Of a stretch of DNA of 64,000 nucleotides, positions 34,919 to 43,595 are shown piece by piece (within the stretch, counting starts at the first letter, position 1; every line of letters begins with the position of its first letter). The notes beneath the pieces were generated by a model that saw only the letters and a list, made by a program, of their open reading frames with translations, had not been told where the DNA came from and did no database searches. The stretch comes from JAIOSF01 sp047159865. Its GTDB lineage: Bacteria > Campylobacterota > Campylobacteria > Campylobacterales > Arcobacteraceae. Where the stretch lies: positions 1,860,001 to 1,924,000 of the forward strand of contig NZ_AP038804.1 in assembly GCF_047159865.1 (NCBI RefSeq), in the 5' to 3' direction. Made by a program: the position numbers and the translations under genes.

Positions 34919-35280
34919 AAATAGTAGTACCCGTAGATACAGACAAAATAACGATATTTCAAAGAACAGGCAAAGCACCTTTTTTTAATATATATGAAAA
35001 TGACACATTAATTGATACTCTTGTAAATAATCATTCACATAACCATGAAGGTGAAGGTAATCATAGCCATGAATTATCAAAAGAGGAAGTAGAACATCAT
35101 CGACAAGATATTCAAAATTTAATGGGGTGTGATGTGATTTTAGCACAAGCTGTAGGAGAAAATATGGCAAAAGCTTTGGATTTAATTGGATTAAAAGTAC
35201 AAAAAATAAGTAAAGTTGATGGAACAAAAGATATAGAAGTTGTTAAAAAATTCTTAGTACAGGAGTTAAAAAGACAATAA
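34915..35280 (+). CDS. NifX/NifB-type cluster-binding-like protein with His-rich loop
   Basis: The 121-residue protein has the fold pattern of the NifX/NafY/iron-molybdenum cofactor-binding family: KIVVPVDTDKITIFQRTGKAPFFNIY, then CDVILAQAVGENMAKALDLIGLKV. A histidine-rich insert (NHSHNHEGEGNHSHEL, ~38-53, then EHHRQD) is a probable metal site. No nitrogenase genes are present here. It is translationally coupled to the CydX-like ORF as the fifth gene of the cyd operon, so a role in metal or haem/cluster supply to the oxidase is possible; this is inference. Confidence 0.8.
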   Translation: MKIVVPVDTDKITIFQRTGKAPFFNIYENDTLIDTLVNNHSHNHEGEGNHSHELSKEEVEHHRQDIQNLMGCDVILAQAVGENMAKALDLIGLKVQKISKVDGTKDIEVVKKFLVQELKRQ

Positions 35281-35358
35281 CATAGATATAAGGTTGAATT
35301 TATAAGTATGATAAGATAAAATACCCTTTGACAAAATATAAACAAGAGGTAGTTTGAA

Positions 35359-35436
35359 ATGAAAAGAGCATCTAAAATGAATACGCTGTTTACAGTTGGC
35401 ATCCTATTTATACCAATAAAGAAGCAAAATGCTTGA
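35359..35436 (+). CDS. Putative 25-residue leader ORF overlapping mntP
   Basis: ATG preceded by AGAGGT opens a 25-codon frame, start MKRASKMNTLFTVGILFIP and ending KKQNA, whose stop lies eight bases inside mntP. The mntP start itself has only a weak AAGAAG site, so translation of this ORF may deliver ribosomes to mntP. Basic N-terminus plus a hydrophobic core suggests a small membrane peptide. It could also be chance. Confidence 0.4.
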   Translation: MKRASKMNTLFTVGILFIPIKKQNA

Positions 35437-35968
35437 AGTAATCATACTAGCAATAGCTCTTAGCATGGATGCTTTTGCAGTTTCAATTGGACTTGGCGTA
35501 AAAGCAAAAAAAGATATAAAAATATTAGCAATAAAAGCAGGGATATATTTTGGCATTTTTCAAGCTCTTATGCCACTCATAGGTTATCTTGGTGGTGTTG
35601 GACTAAAAGAGTATATAAATGGCTACGACACTCTTATCTCTTTTGTTTTACTTCTTATTATTGGACTCAAGATGATCTATGAAGCATTTGAAGAAAATGT
35701 AGAAGATGAGATACAAATGATATCGAATAAAATATTATTAACATTAGCAGTCGCCACAAGTATCGATGCTATGGCTGCAGGCTTTACTTTACATCTTTTT
35801 TCTGTAAATCCATTTGTAAGTATCTCACTTATAGGAATCATCACTTTTCTATTTAGTATTTTAGGCGTTTATATAGGTAGTAAAGGTGGTGAAAAGTATG
35901 AACAAAAAGCAGAAGTCCTTGGTGGAGTTGTTTTAATATTAATAGGATTGAAGATTTTGATTTTTTAG
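35429..35968 (+). CDS. mntP: Manganese efflux pump MntP
   Basis: MntP (179 residues, six helices) exports Mn2+. The two internal repeats each bear the acidic signature: ILAIALSMDAFAVSIGLG and TLAVATSIDAMAAGF, and LGGVGLKEYINGYD and a GGEKYEQKAEVLGGVVLILIGLKIL C-terminus fit the family. I do not see the E. coli-type yybP-ykoY manganese riboswitch in the short upstream space; a small overlapping ORF lies there instead. Confidence 0.93.
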   Translation: MLEVIILAIALSMDAFAVSIGLGVKAKKDIKILAIKAGIYFGIFQALMPLIGYLGGVGLKEYINGYDTLISFVLLLIIGLKMIYEAFEENVEDEIQMISNKILLTLAVATSIDAMAAGFTLHLFSVNPFVSISLIGIITFLFSILGVYIGSKGGEKYEQKAEVLGGVVLILIGLKILIF

Positions 35969-36007
35969 GGTAACTACAAAATATTTGAGTATTCTGTAAT
36001 TTACCCT
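35967..36007. terminator. Compound hairpin between convergent mntP and ynfA-like genes
   Basis: AGGGTAACTACA and TGTAATTTACCCT can pair (with a one-base bulge) across a 16-base loop, spanning exactly the gap between the two converging stops. A bidirectional terminator is the simplest reading; no long T-run is present. Confidence 0.35.
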
Positions 36008-36336
36008 TACAACTTTTTATTCCCTAAAAATATAACAAGGATCCCTAAAAATATAATAGCCGAACCAAATATATCCCATTTATTAAATCCTTGTTTTTCT
36101 ACAAAATAGAGCCAAAATAAAGAGGAAATGATATAAATACCTCCATAAATAGCATACGCTCGACCAGCAAACTCTAAATTGACTTTTGTTAATAAATAAG
36201 CAAAAGCAATTAAAGAGATGATTCCGATGATGATCCAATAGGATGGTTTATCAAGTTTATAAACCATCCAAAAACTATAGCATCCTAGTATCTCAAAAAA
36301 TGCAGCTACAAAAAATATACTTAAGTCTAGAACCAT
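36007..36336 (-). CDS. YnfA family (UPF0060) small membrane protein
   Basis: A 109-residue, four-helix protein related to small multidrug-resistance transporters. The motif GGIYIISSLFWLYFVEKQGFNKWDIFGSAI and EFAGRAYAIYGG are typical of UPF0060/YnfA. Substrates are not known with certainty for the family. It lies six bases after the AraC-type regulator on the same strand, so the two are co-transcribed. Confidence 0.9.
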   Translation of the reverse strand: MVLDLSIFFVAAFFEILGCYSFWMVYKLDKPSYWIIIGIISLIAFAYLLTKVNLEFAGRAYAIYGGIYIISSLFWLYFVEKQGFNKWDIFGSAIIFLGILVIFLGNKKL

Positions 36337-36342
36337 AAATTA

Positions 36343-37275
36343 TTATCCTTTTATTAACTCTTTTGGTAATATTGAAAACTCTTTAAAAAAAGCATTTGTG
36401 AAATTACTTGCATATTTATAGCCTGTTAGATTTGCCACTTCATTTATATTATAATCACCTGTTTTCAACATATCTTTTGCTTTGTTAAGCTTATATTTTA
36501 ATAGTAGTTTATAAGGGCTTGTATGAAATATATCTTTAAACCCTTCTTTTAATTTAAATTCATTTATATGAACAAGTTTTGCTAATTTAATAATTGAAGG
36601 GGGATTTTGCATATTATTTATTAATATCTCTTTTGCTTTATAAATTGCCTCTTTATCATAACTATCTAATATGATTTTTTTTTCTTTTATCTCTAATTTA
36701 GAAAGTTCGATATGGAGTAACTCTAATGCTTTGCTTTGTATATAAATCTCTTTGAGTTCTCCTTGAAGTTCACATTCTAATATGTCATCAATTAAAATTT
36801 GCGTTTCTATTAATGTAGGAGAAAAATTTAAAAGATTTAAATATTTGTTACTTTTTATAAAATACTTTTCAAGTAAACTATGTTTTAAATTCCTTTGAAG
36901 AAAATCTTCATCTAGAATAATTCTAATTTGCTCAATATCTTTATCAATAAATTCTCTATATCCTTTTGTATTTTCAAAAAGTGACATAGTGGTATATCCC
37001 TCTTTGAAAGGAACAGTTTTTTTATCGTTGATATTTGTATATGTAGAATTTCCTTTGCGTGATATGGCAATTACAAATTTTGTGTCATGTTGTTTTGCTT
37101 CTATTTTGGTATATTGATTGAAATTATAAATAGTTCGAATAATTAAAAAACCATCCTGAATATGTATTTTCTCCATATAATCTGTACCGATTTCTTTAGG
37201 AAAACTATTTTTTATAATATTTTTTTTTGAGATAAAACTATCCTTTAATATATCTTTTAAATGAAATTCACACAT
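36343..37275 (-). CDS. AraC-family regulator (PchR-like position)
   Basis: A 310-residue regulator with an N-terminal cupin-type sensing domain (~1-200) and a C-terminal AraC double helix-turn-helix (PPSIIKLAKLVHINEFKLKEGFK, then YNINEVANLTGYKYASNFTNAFFKEF). Regulators of this size are commonly placed beside TonB-dependent receptor genes (PchR, YbtA types), where they are activated by the siderophore taken up. It is divergent from the receptor gene and the shared 113-base space has a Fur-box-like palindrome. Confidence 0.9.
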   Translation of the reverse strand: MCEFHLKDILKDSFISKKNIIKNSFPKEIGTDYMEKIHIQDGFLIIRTIYNFNQYTKIEAKQHDTKFVIAISRKGNSTYTNINDKKTVPFKEGYTTMSLFENTKGYREFIDKDIEQIRIILDEDFLQRNLKHSLLEKYFIKSNKYLNLLNFSPTLIETQILIDDILECELQGELKEIYIQSKALELLHIELSKLEIKEKKIILDSYDKEAIYKAKEILINNMQNPPSIIKLAKLVHINEFKLKEGFKDIFHTSPYKLLLKYKLNKAKDMLKTGDYNINEVANLTGYKYASNFTNAFFKEFSILPKELIKG

Positions 37276-37314
37276 ATTTTTCCTTTTAGAATAGAAAGAA
37301 AACCATTCATAATA

Positions 37315-37337
37315 ATATTGATATTGACTATCAATAT
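37315..37337. promoter_or_regulatory. Fur-box-like palindrome between regulator and receptor
   Basis: ATATTGATA-TTGAC-TATCAATAT is a perfect 9-bp inverted repeat around five bases. Its core TGATATTGACTATCA differs at only two non-N positions from the 7-1-7 Fur consensus TGATAATNATTATCA. It lies in the divergent promoter region, so iron control of both sides is likely. Confidence 0.65.
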
Positions 37338-37388
37338 ATGAAAGTATATACTACACAGTATGAAAATTAAATTAAGGGAGATTTATAA

Positions 37389-39395
37389 ATGATAAATTCA
37401 AAAAAAATTACACTTTCTTTATTTGCGAGTGTATGTTTAGGAGGTAGTATTTTTGCTTCAAATATTACAAGTTTAGATACCGTAACAGTTACAGCTCAAA
37501 AAAGTGAAGAAGATGTACAAAAAGTACCTATAAGTTTATCTGTATTTGATCAACACATAATTGAGGATAATTCAATTGATACGATAAAAGATATTGCAAA
37601 ATATACACCAAATCTATTTTTATTTAATACAGGGTTTCAAGGATTGACAACTCCATCTATTAGAGGTGTGAGTGCAAGTTTACTTTCTTATTCTTCACCT
37701 GTTAGTATGTATGTAGATGGTGTGCCTACGATGAGTAGTTTTGGTTTTAGTGATGGTTTGATTGATATTGAAAGAATAGAGGTTTTAAAAGGACCACAAG
37801 GAACACTTTATGGAAAAAATTCAGAAGCTGGTGTTATCAATGTGATCACAAGAAAACCGAACAATGAAGTAAAAGGCAAAGTATTTACTACATTAGGTAC
37901 TGATGGGAAAAAAGAATTTGGACTTAATATTTCTGGACCTATTATCAAAGATACTCTATACGCAGGGATATCTTATAAACATGATGAAAAAGATGGTTTT
38001 ATAAAAAATACTACAACAAAAAAATATATCAACAATAAAGAAACTGATTATTCAAAGTTAAACCTTCGTTATACTCCTACTGATAATCTTGATATATCAT
38101 TTATAACCTCTAAAATGGAAAGTGATAATGGTGCAGTAGATTGGGCACTTGATAAACAAAGTTTAGATAATGTAAATGTATCTTCAAATCTTGATGGATA
38201 TTCCAAGCCAACTACTAAAACTTTTGCTTTAAACATAGATTATAATATTGATAATAACACAAAAGTAAAATCTATTACAACTAAAAGAATACATAAAGAT
38301 AAGGTCGCTCTAGATAATGACCTCTCTTCTATGAGTATCATACATATATTTAGAGATTATACATTTGATACATTATCGCAAGAACTACGACTTGAAAAAA
38401 AAATTGGAAGTACCAAAGTAGTTAGTGGAATTTATACAGATAAAGAAGACAATGATCTCTCTTTAGTTATGAAAACGATGATGGATCCAACAGGTGCAAA
38501 CTCACATCCTCAAAAGTTACATTCTAAAACATACAGTTTTTTTACAAATATAATTCATCCATTGAGTGAGAAATTTACTATAAATGGTGGAGTACGATAC
38601 GATAAAGAAAAAAAAGATGTTAACATTAAAGAATCAAATATTGATATTAAAAATGAATGGAATAATATCTCCCCCAAAATTTCATTACAATATAACATAG
38701 ATGCCTCAAATATGACTTATGCGACAGTTTCAAAAGGGTATAGAAGTGGTGGATTTAATGCTCATGCATCATCAATAATTGACAAACAAACATACGATGA
38801 AGAGAGTCTTATCTCTTATGAAATAGGATACAAATCAATGTTGCTAGAAAATAAAGTAAAATTAAATGCAAATATATATTATATGGATATAGATGATATG
38901 CAAGTTCAAGAGATGCCAACTCCAGGCGTTGTGTATATGGTAAATGCAGCAAGTGCAACATCTAAAGGAATTGAACTTGAGTTAGAGGCTTTATTAGCTG
39001 ATACTGTCACACTTTTTTCAAGCTTTGGATACAATAAAACTACCTTTAAAAAATTTATAGATAGTGGAAACGATTATAGTAATAATTATAATCCTTTTGC
39101 ACCAAAGTACAATTTTAATCTAGGAGCTCAATATAGAAATGCTAGTGGTTATTATGCAAGACTGGATTTAAATGGATATGGAAAAACTTATTTTGATAGT
39201 GCAAATGAAAATGCTCAAGATGCTTACGAATTAGTAAATACAAAAGTTGGTTATGAAACAGATGATTATGATATGTACCTGTATGCTAATAATCTTTTTG
39301 ATAAAGAACATCATGCTACTGGTTATTTCAATGGAACCATTACTGCTTATCGTGAAGGTAGAGAAATTGGTATTAAATTAGTTTATAAATTTTAA
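37389..39395 (+). CDS. TonB-dependent outer-membrane receptor, siderophore type
   Basis: The 668-residue protein has a signal peptide (first ~25 residues), a TonB-box-like LDTVTVTAQ, a plug domain (~35-150: PSIRGVSA, MYVDGVP, IERIEVLKGPQGTLYGKNSEAGVINVITRKP) and a 22-strand-type barrel ending in Phe (GIKLVYKF). It should import a ferric siderophore or similar chelate with energy from TonB/ExbBD. The ligand cannot be inferred. The GGGAG-like site precedes the ATG, and the gene is followed ten bases later by a methyltransferase gene. Confidence 0.95.
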   Translation: MINSKKITLSLFASVCLGGSIFASNITSLDTVTVTAQKSEEDVQKVPISLSVFDQHIIEDNSIDTIKDIAKYTPNLFLFNTGFQGLTTPSIRGVSASLLSYSSPVSMYVDGVPTMSSFGFSDGLIDIERIEVLKGPQGTLYGKNSEAGVINVITRKPNNEVKGKVFTTLGTDGKKEFGLNISGPIIKDTLYAGISYKHDEKDGFIKNTTTKKYINNKETDYSKLNLRYTPTDNLDISFITSKMESDNGAVDWALDKQSLDNVNVSSNLDGYSKPTTKTFALNIDYNIDNNTKVKSITTKRIHKDKVALDNDLSSMSIIHIFRDYTFDTLSQELRLEKKIGSTKVVSGIYTDKEDNDLSLVMKTMMDPTGANSHPQKLHSKTYSFFTNIIHPLSEKFTINGGVRYDKEKKDVNIKESNIDIKNEWNNISPKISLQYNIDASNMTYATVSKGYRSGGFNAHASSIIDKQTYDEESLISYEIGYKSMLLENKVKLNANIYYMDIDDMQVQEMPTPGVVYMVNAASATSKGIELELEALLADTVTLFSSFGYNKTTFKKFIDSGNDYSNNYNPFAPKYNFNLGAQYRNASGYYARLDLNGYGKTYFDSANENAQDAYELVNTKVGYETDDYDMYLYANNLFDKEHHATGYFNGTITAYREGREIGIKLVYKF

Positions 39396-39404
39396 GGAAA
39401 AAAG

Positions 39405-40400
39405 ATGCAAAATAATATAAATAAATATTTAAATATGTTGTTAGTTCAGCAAGAAACAGAACTTTTAGGTATAGCTTTAGATTTAAAGATATTTAAGCTA
39501 CTCGAATCAGCTAGTTATACTGCTCATAGTTTAGCTAAAAAGTTAGAGAGTGATGATCATAATACAAAAGTATTGCTAGATGGATTGGTATTTATGGATT
39601 TATTACAATTAAATAATGATATATATACAAATACAGCCATTACAAAACAATTCTTCGTGTGTGATTCTTCACAATATTGTGGAGATGTGTACCTCAATAG
39701 AAAAGAGATGTTAAATAGTGCGAGAAAGATGACTGCTTCCTTAGTCAAAAATGGTTGTGGGAAAATGCTTGATTCTAAACATCCTAAAAGATGGGCAAGC
39801 GCCGCAAAAGGTAGTTTAAAACAAGAACAAAAAACTCTTATATCACCTGTGGCTACAAATATAGTAAAGAATTTAAAAGAGTTTAAAAATATAAACAAAA
39901 TACTTGACCTTGGATGTTCTTCTGGAATAATAGGTTTAGATATTATAAAAGAACACCCTACAAGCAAAGGTGTATTATTTGACTATAAAGAAGTGGTAGA
40001 TGTTGCTAGTGAGCATATTAAAGCATATGGACTAGAAAATAGAGTTACAACATTAAGTGGAGATATAGAACTAGATGATATAGGAAGTGGATATGATTTG
40101 ATTTGGTGCAGTAATATCTTTTATTTCTTTAAAGATAAAAAAGAGGTGATACAAAAGATATATGATGCTTTATCTCCAAATGGTGTCTTAGTAAGTGCTC
40201 ATATAGAAATAGATAACAATAATATACAAGATAAGATAAGCTATTTTTATTTTTTATTTTTAAATATGCAAAAAAGAAATAAACTCGAACCAATGGAGAT
40301 GTCTAATATCTTTGAAGATGTTGGATTTAGAAGTGTAAATTCTTACACAAATTATGATATGCCAATGACTCCTTTTCAAATACATATAGCAAAAAAGTAG
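39405..40400 (+). CDS. SAM-dependent methyltransferase of the O-methyltransferase (methyltransf_2) type
   Basis: The 331-residue enzyme has an N-terminal helical dimerisation domain (~1-100, LGIALDLKIFKLLESASYTAHSLAKKL) and a class I methyltransferase core: INKILDLGCSSGIIGLDI binds SAM, followed by GVLFDYKEVVDVASEH, LSGDIELDDIGSGYDLIWCSNIF and a LSPNGVLVSAH strand. Relatives methylate small hydroxylated molecules. It sits between the TonB receptor and MFS genes with eight- to ten-base spacers, so its substrate is probably the imported compound or a related metabolite; that is inference. Confidence 0.88.
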   Translation: MQNNINKYLNMLLVQQETELLGIALDLKIFKLLESASYTAHSLAKKLESDDHNTKVLLDGLVFMDLLQLNNDIYTNTAITKQFFVCDSSQYCGDVYLNRKEMLNSARKMTASLVKNGCGKMLDSKHPKRWASAAKGSLKQEQKTLISPVATNIVKNLKEFKNINKILDLGCSSGIIGLDIIKEHPTSKGVLFDYKEVVDVASEHIKAYGLENRVTTLSGDIELDDIGSGYDLIWCSNIFYFFKDKKEVIQKIYDALSPNGVLVSAHIEIDNNNIQDKISYFYFLFLNMQKRNKLEPMEMSNIFEDVGFRSVNSYTNYDMPMTPFQIHIAKK

Positions 40401-40407
40401 AAGTATA

Positions 40408-41586
40408 ATGACAGCTTTAATGAAAAAAAACATTCTTTTTGGAATTCTTTTCACCTCAATTTTTTCACCTATCATATTTTTTATGATGGGGCTTCCTATG
40501 ATACTTCAAATGAAAGGTTTTGATGCTTCACTTATAGGGATTTTTCAAATAGTGGGCATCCCAACTGTGCTAAAGTTTTTACTCTCACCTCCTGTGGACA
40601 AAATAGTATTTGAAAAAAACCATTATAAAAAATGGATATTGCTTGCAGGAATCATATATGTAGTTTTACTCTTTTCTATCAGTTTCCTATCATTAGAAGA
40701 TAATATATATTTAGTATTTACAGCAATTTTAATCACAGCAATTATTTCAACTTTTATAGATATACCTCTCAATGCACTAGCAATCAAAGTGTTTGATAGA
40801 GAAGAACATATAAGTGCAGGAAGTTACAAAATAAGCGCATATAGTTTATCTGGTCTTTTAGGTGGAGGCGTATTTTTATTATTCTATAACCATTTAGGAT
40901 GGAATGCAACTTTTATTTTAATGGCTATTATGGTTGTGGGGTCATTGATAGTTTTATATTTTATTGAAGAATTAGATACAAAAATAGAAGAGAAAAAAGT
41001 ATCTTTTAAAACTATTGTTTCATTTTTCAAACAAAAGAATATAGGAATATGGATATTTTTACTTTCATTTTATTTTGCATTTATAAGTGCTATTTTTGTC
41101 TTTTTGAAACCATATTTTATAAGTAAAGGAATAACTCCTGATAATGTAGCAATATATGTTGGAATATATGGAGGGATAATAGGAATATTAGGAGGAATAC
41201 TAGCTAGTAAAATCAGTGTAAGATTTTCTAAAAAAACTTTACTGATAATTTTTATGATGTTTAATATTATCAGTACTTTTATTTTGATAATTACAGATAA
41301 ATTTGAATTAAATTTAAGCTATTTAGTTGCAGTTGTTACCTTTATATCATTGGCTATTTCCTTGTCTTCAGCTATAATATTCTCAATGATTATGGACTAT
41401 AGTAGAGACAACTCAAGAGCAGTAGATTATGCCGTGCAGTCAAGTTTATTTTCTTTTATTAGAATTATTTCTGCTGTTATTGCTGGAATTATAGTATCTA
41501 TTTTTGGGTTTGGTGGGATGTTTTTGTTTGAAGTTGTTGGGATGCTTCTTGTTATGCTTGGTATATATTTATTTTATAAAAAGTAA
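40408..41586 (+). CDS. MFS transporter, RhtX/FptX-like siderophore permease
   Basis: A 392-residue protein of twelve membrane helices. The start (GILFTSIFSPIIFFMMGLPMILQMKGFDASLIGIFQ) and GIPTVLKFLLSPPVD resemble RhtX/FptX and AmpG proteins, single-component inner-membrane importers of siderophores or cell-wall fragments. Together with the receptor and AraC regulator it completes an uptake route from outside to cytoplasm. Import of a metallophore is preferred by context; AmpG-type muropeptide import is the alternative. Confidence 0.82.
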   Translation: MTALMKKNILFGILFTSIFSPIIFFMMGLPMILQMKGFDASLIGIFQIVGIPTVLKFLLSPPVDKIVFEKNHYKKWILLAGIIYVVLLFSISFLSLEDNIYLVFTAILITAIISTFIDIPLNALAIKVFDREEHISAGSYKISAYSLSGLLGGGVFLLFYNHLGWNATFILMAIMVVGSLIVLYFIEELDTKIEEKKVSFKTIVSFFKQKNIGIWIFLLSFYFAFISAIFVFLKPYFISKGITPDNVAIYVGIYGGIIGILGGILASKISVRFSKKTLLIIFMMFNIISTFILIITDKFELNLSYLVAVVTFISLAISLSSAIIFSMIMDYSRDNSRAVDYAVQSSLFSFIRIISAVIAGIIVSIFGFGGMFLFEVVGMLLVMLGIYLFYKK

Positions 41587-41610
41587 GAAGTCTTTTAAGT
41601 ACTTCTTACT
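41582..41610 (-). terminator. Terminator for the carboxynorspermidine dehydrogenase gene
   Basis: A 10-bp perfect stem (AGTAAGAAGT and ACTTCTTACT) with a nine-base loop lies between converging genes. On the minus strand it is followed by TTTTTATAAAAT, a good T-run; on the plus strand the run is poor. Confidence 0.7.
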
Positions 41611-41612
41611 CT

Positions 41613-42806
41613 CTAAAGTTCGATTACTGTCCAAGGAAGACCTTGAGTCATCAGCTCATCCATAAATGGTTGTGAAGAAAATTCTTCAACATTTCTAGCA
41701 CCTTTTAAGTCCCATGTACCATTGTAAACAAGTTTTGTACCAATCATAGCTGGTACTCCTGTAGTATAACTCACAGCTTGAGCTCCAGTTTCTTTGTAAC
41801 ACTCTTGATGGTCACAGATGTTAAAGATATAAAATTTCTTTCTTACTCCATCTTTTAGACCTTCACAAATACAACCGATATTTGTTTTACCGTGTGTTCT
41901 TGGTCCTAAGCTTGCTGGGTCTGGAAGTAATGTAGCTAAAAACTCTATAGGTGTTATCTCTACACCCTTATGCATAACTGGTTTGATACCTAACATTCCT
42001 ACATTTTCTAAACAGTTCATGTGTTGGATATAACTATCACCAAATGTCATAAAAAATCTGATTCTTTTTAGACCTTTGATGTTTTTGCATAAACTTTCTA
42101 ACTCTTCATGGTATAAAAGATATGATGGTTTTACACCAACTTCTGGATAATCGTGATCTACTCGTATCTCTAAAGGTTTTGTTTCAATCCATTCGCCATT
42201 TTCCCAGTATCGTCCGTTTGAGCTTACTTCTCGTAAGTTGATTTCTGGATTAAAGTTTGTAGCGAATGGGTATCCGTGATCTCCTGCATTACAATCCATA
42301 ATATCTATGTATTCTATAGTATCAAGATAGTTTTCTTGGATATATTTTACAAATACACCAGTAACACCAGGATCAAATCCACTTCCTAAAAGAGCTGTTA
42401 AGTTCTTTTTTTCAAAATCGTCATTTTTTGCCCATTGTTCTTTATATTCAAATTTTGCTTCGTCTGGATGTTCATAATTTGCTGTATCTATATAGTGAGT
42501 ATTTGTAGCACTACAAGCATCCATAATAGTTAAATCTTGGTATGGAAGAGCTACATTTAAAACTACTTTTGGGTTGAGTTTATTTATAAGTTCTATTAGC
42601 GCTAGAACATTATCGGCGTCTATTGATGTGGTATCTATATCTACACCAGTAGTTTCTTTTATCTTTTTTGCCATAGCTTCACATTTTGAAACTGTTCTTG
42701 AAGCTAGAGTGATTTTTTCAAATGTGTCTATATTCATAGCACACTTTGTAGTAGCTACTGTACTTACTCCACCAGCGCCTATTATTAATATACCTTTTTT
42801 TTCCAT
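41613..42806 (-). CDS. Carboxynorspermidine dehydrogenase (saccharopine-dehydrogenase family)
   Basis: The 397-residue protein has an N-terminal Rossmann fold (GILIIGAGGVSTVATTKC) and the saccharopine dehydrogenase pattern: VVLNVALPYQDLTIMDAC, THYIDTANYEHPDEAKFEYK, LTALLGSGFDPGVTGVFVKY. It fits carboxynorspermidine/carboxyspermidine dehydrogenase, which condenses aspartate semialdehyde with a diamine using NADPH on the alternative polyamine route used by many Campylobacterota. The partner decarboxylase NspC is not in the window. Older annotations call it lysine-forming saccharopine dehydrogenase. Confidence 0.9.
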   Translation of the reverse strand: MEKKGILIIGAGGVSTVATTKCAMNIDTFEKITLASRTVSKCEAMAKKIKETTGVDIDTTSIDADNVLALIELINKLNPKVVLNVALPYQDLTIMDACSATNTHYIDTANYEHPDEAKFEYKEQWAKNDDFEKKNLTALLGSGFDPGVTGVFVKYIQENYLDTIEYIDIMDCNAGDHGYPFATNFNPEINLREVSSNGRYWENGEWIETKPLEIRVDHDYPEVGVKPSYLLYHEELESLCKNIKGLKRIRFFMTFGDSYIQHMNCLENVGMLGIKPVMHKGVEITPIEFLATLLPDPASLGPRTHGKTNIGCICEGLKDGVRKKFYIFNICDHQECYKETGAQAVSYTTGVPAMIGTKLVYNGTWDLKGARNVEEFSSQPFMDELMTQGLPWTVIEL

Positions 42807-42855
42807 AGTTGTATTATCCTATCAATTAATTTTTTTGTAATTATACTTAGATTAT

Positions 42856-43518
42856 CTAAAAATCATCACTTAATAAAATTTGAGCTAAATGTTGAGGGTC
42901 TTTTGCAATAATATCTGCTTGTGCTTCTTGTAGCTCTTCAACACTTCTATATCCCCAAGAAACTCCTACTGAATATATACCAGCACTTTTTGCTGTTTTG
43001 ATATCTGTTGGAGTATCCCCTACAAAAATAATATCTTGTGGATCTAAATCTAAAGATTTTGCGATATTAAAAGCACCTTGAGGATGTGGTTTTTTAGGTA
43101 CATCTTCTTTTTGACCATGAATTTCCACAAAAGGATAATCTTTAAAAAAGTGATTAATAAATTCAACAGTAAAAGGGTGAGGTTTATTTGATAGTACTGT
43201 TAAATGCAAATCTATATGTTTTATACTATCAAGCATCTCATAAATTCCAACATAGGGTTTTGTATTTTCATGAATTTTATCACCATAAATATTTTTAAAC
43301 AACTCTAAGGCTTTTTCGACAGTTTCCTTAGAAACATTATCATGTAGTGCATTATTAATGAGCATCAATGCGCCATCACCTACAAAATTTTGATAGGCAT
43401 CTAAAGGGTGTGTTTTATGACCCAATTTTTCTAAAACTTGATTCGTACATAAAGCAATGTCTTGTATCGAATCGATAAGTGTTCCGTCTAGGTCAAATAT
43501 TACTGCTTTTTTTTGCAA
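42856..43518 (-). CDS. gph: Phosphoglycolate phosphatase-like HAD hydrolase
   Basis: A 220-residue HAD-superfamily subfamily IA phosphatase. Motif I is FDLDGTLIDS, with the nucleophile and acid aspartates; motif II LTVLSNKPH; motif III lysine in KKPHPQG; and motif IV FVGDTPTDIKTAKSAG. The cap domain between motifs I and II has the length and NNALHD-type helices of Gph proteins, which remove 2-phosphoglycolate. Substrate is not provable from sequence. It is followed after 49 bases by the carboxynorspermidine dehydrogenase gene. Confidence 0.85.
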   Translation of the reverse strand: MQKKAVIFDLDGTLIDSIQDIALCTNQVLEKLGHKTHPLDAYQNFVGDGALMLINNALHDNVSKETVEKALELFKNIYGDKIHENTKPYVGIYEMLDSIKHIDLHLTVLSNKPHPFTVEFINHFFKDYPFVEIHGQKEDVPKKPHPQGAFNIAKSLDLDPQDIIFVGDTPTDIKTAKSAGIYSVGVSWGYRSVEELQEAQADIIAKDPQHLAQILLSDDF

Positions 43519-43595
43519 AACTTTCCTTTTTTATAAACTATTTACTATTTTGTATTATAATAAGTTATATATTGATTTCAAATAAAAGGTAGTTT

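Noticed and set aside
35281..35428. yybP-ykoY manganese riboswitch before mntP
   Set aside because: The space is short and AT-rich and I could not find the paired GGGGAG-type conserved elements of that riboswitch.
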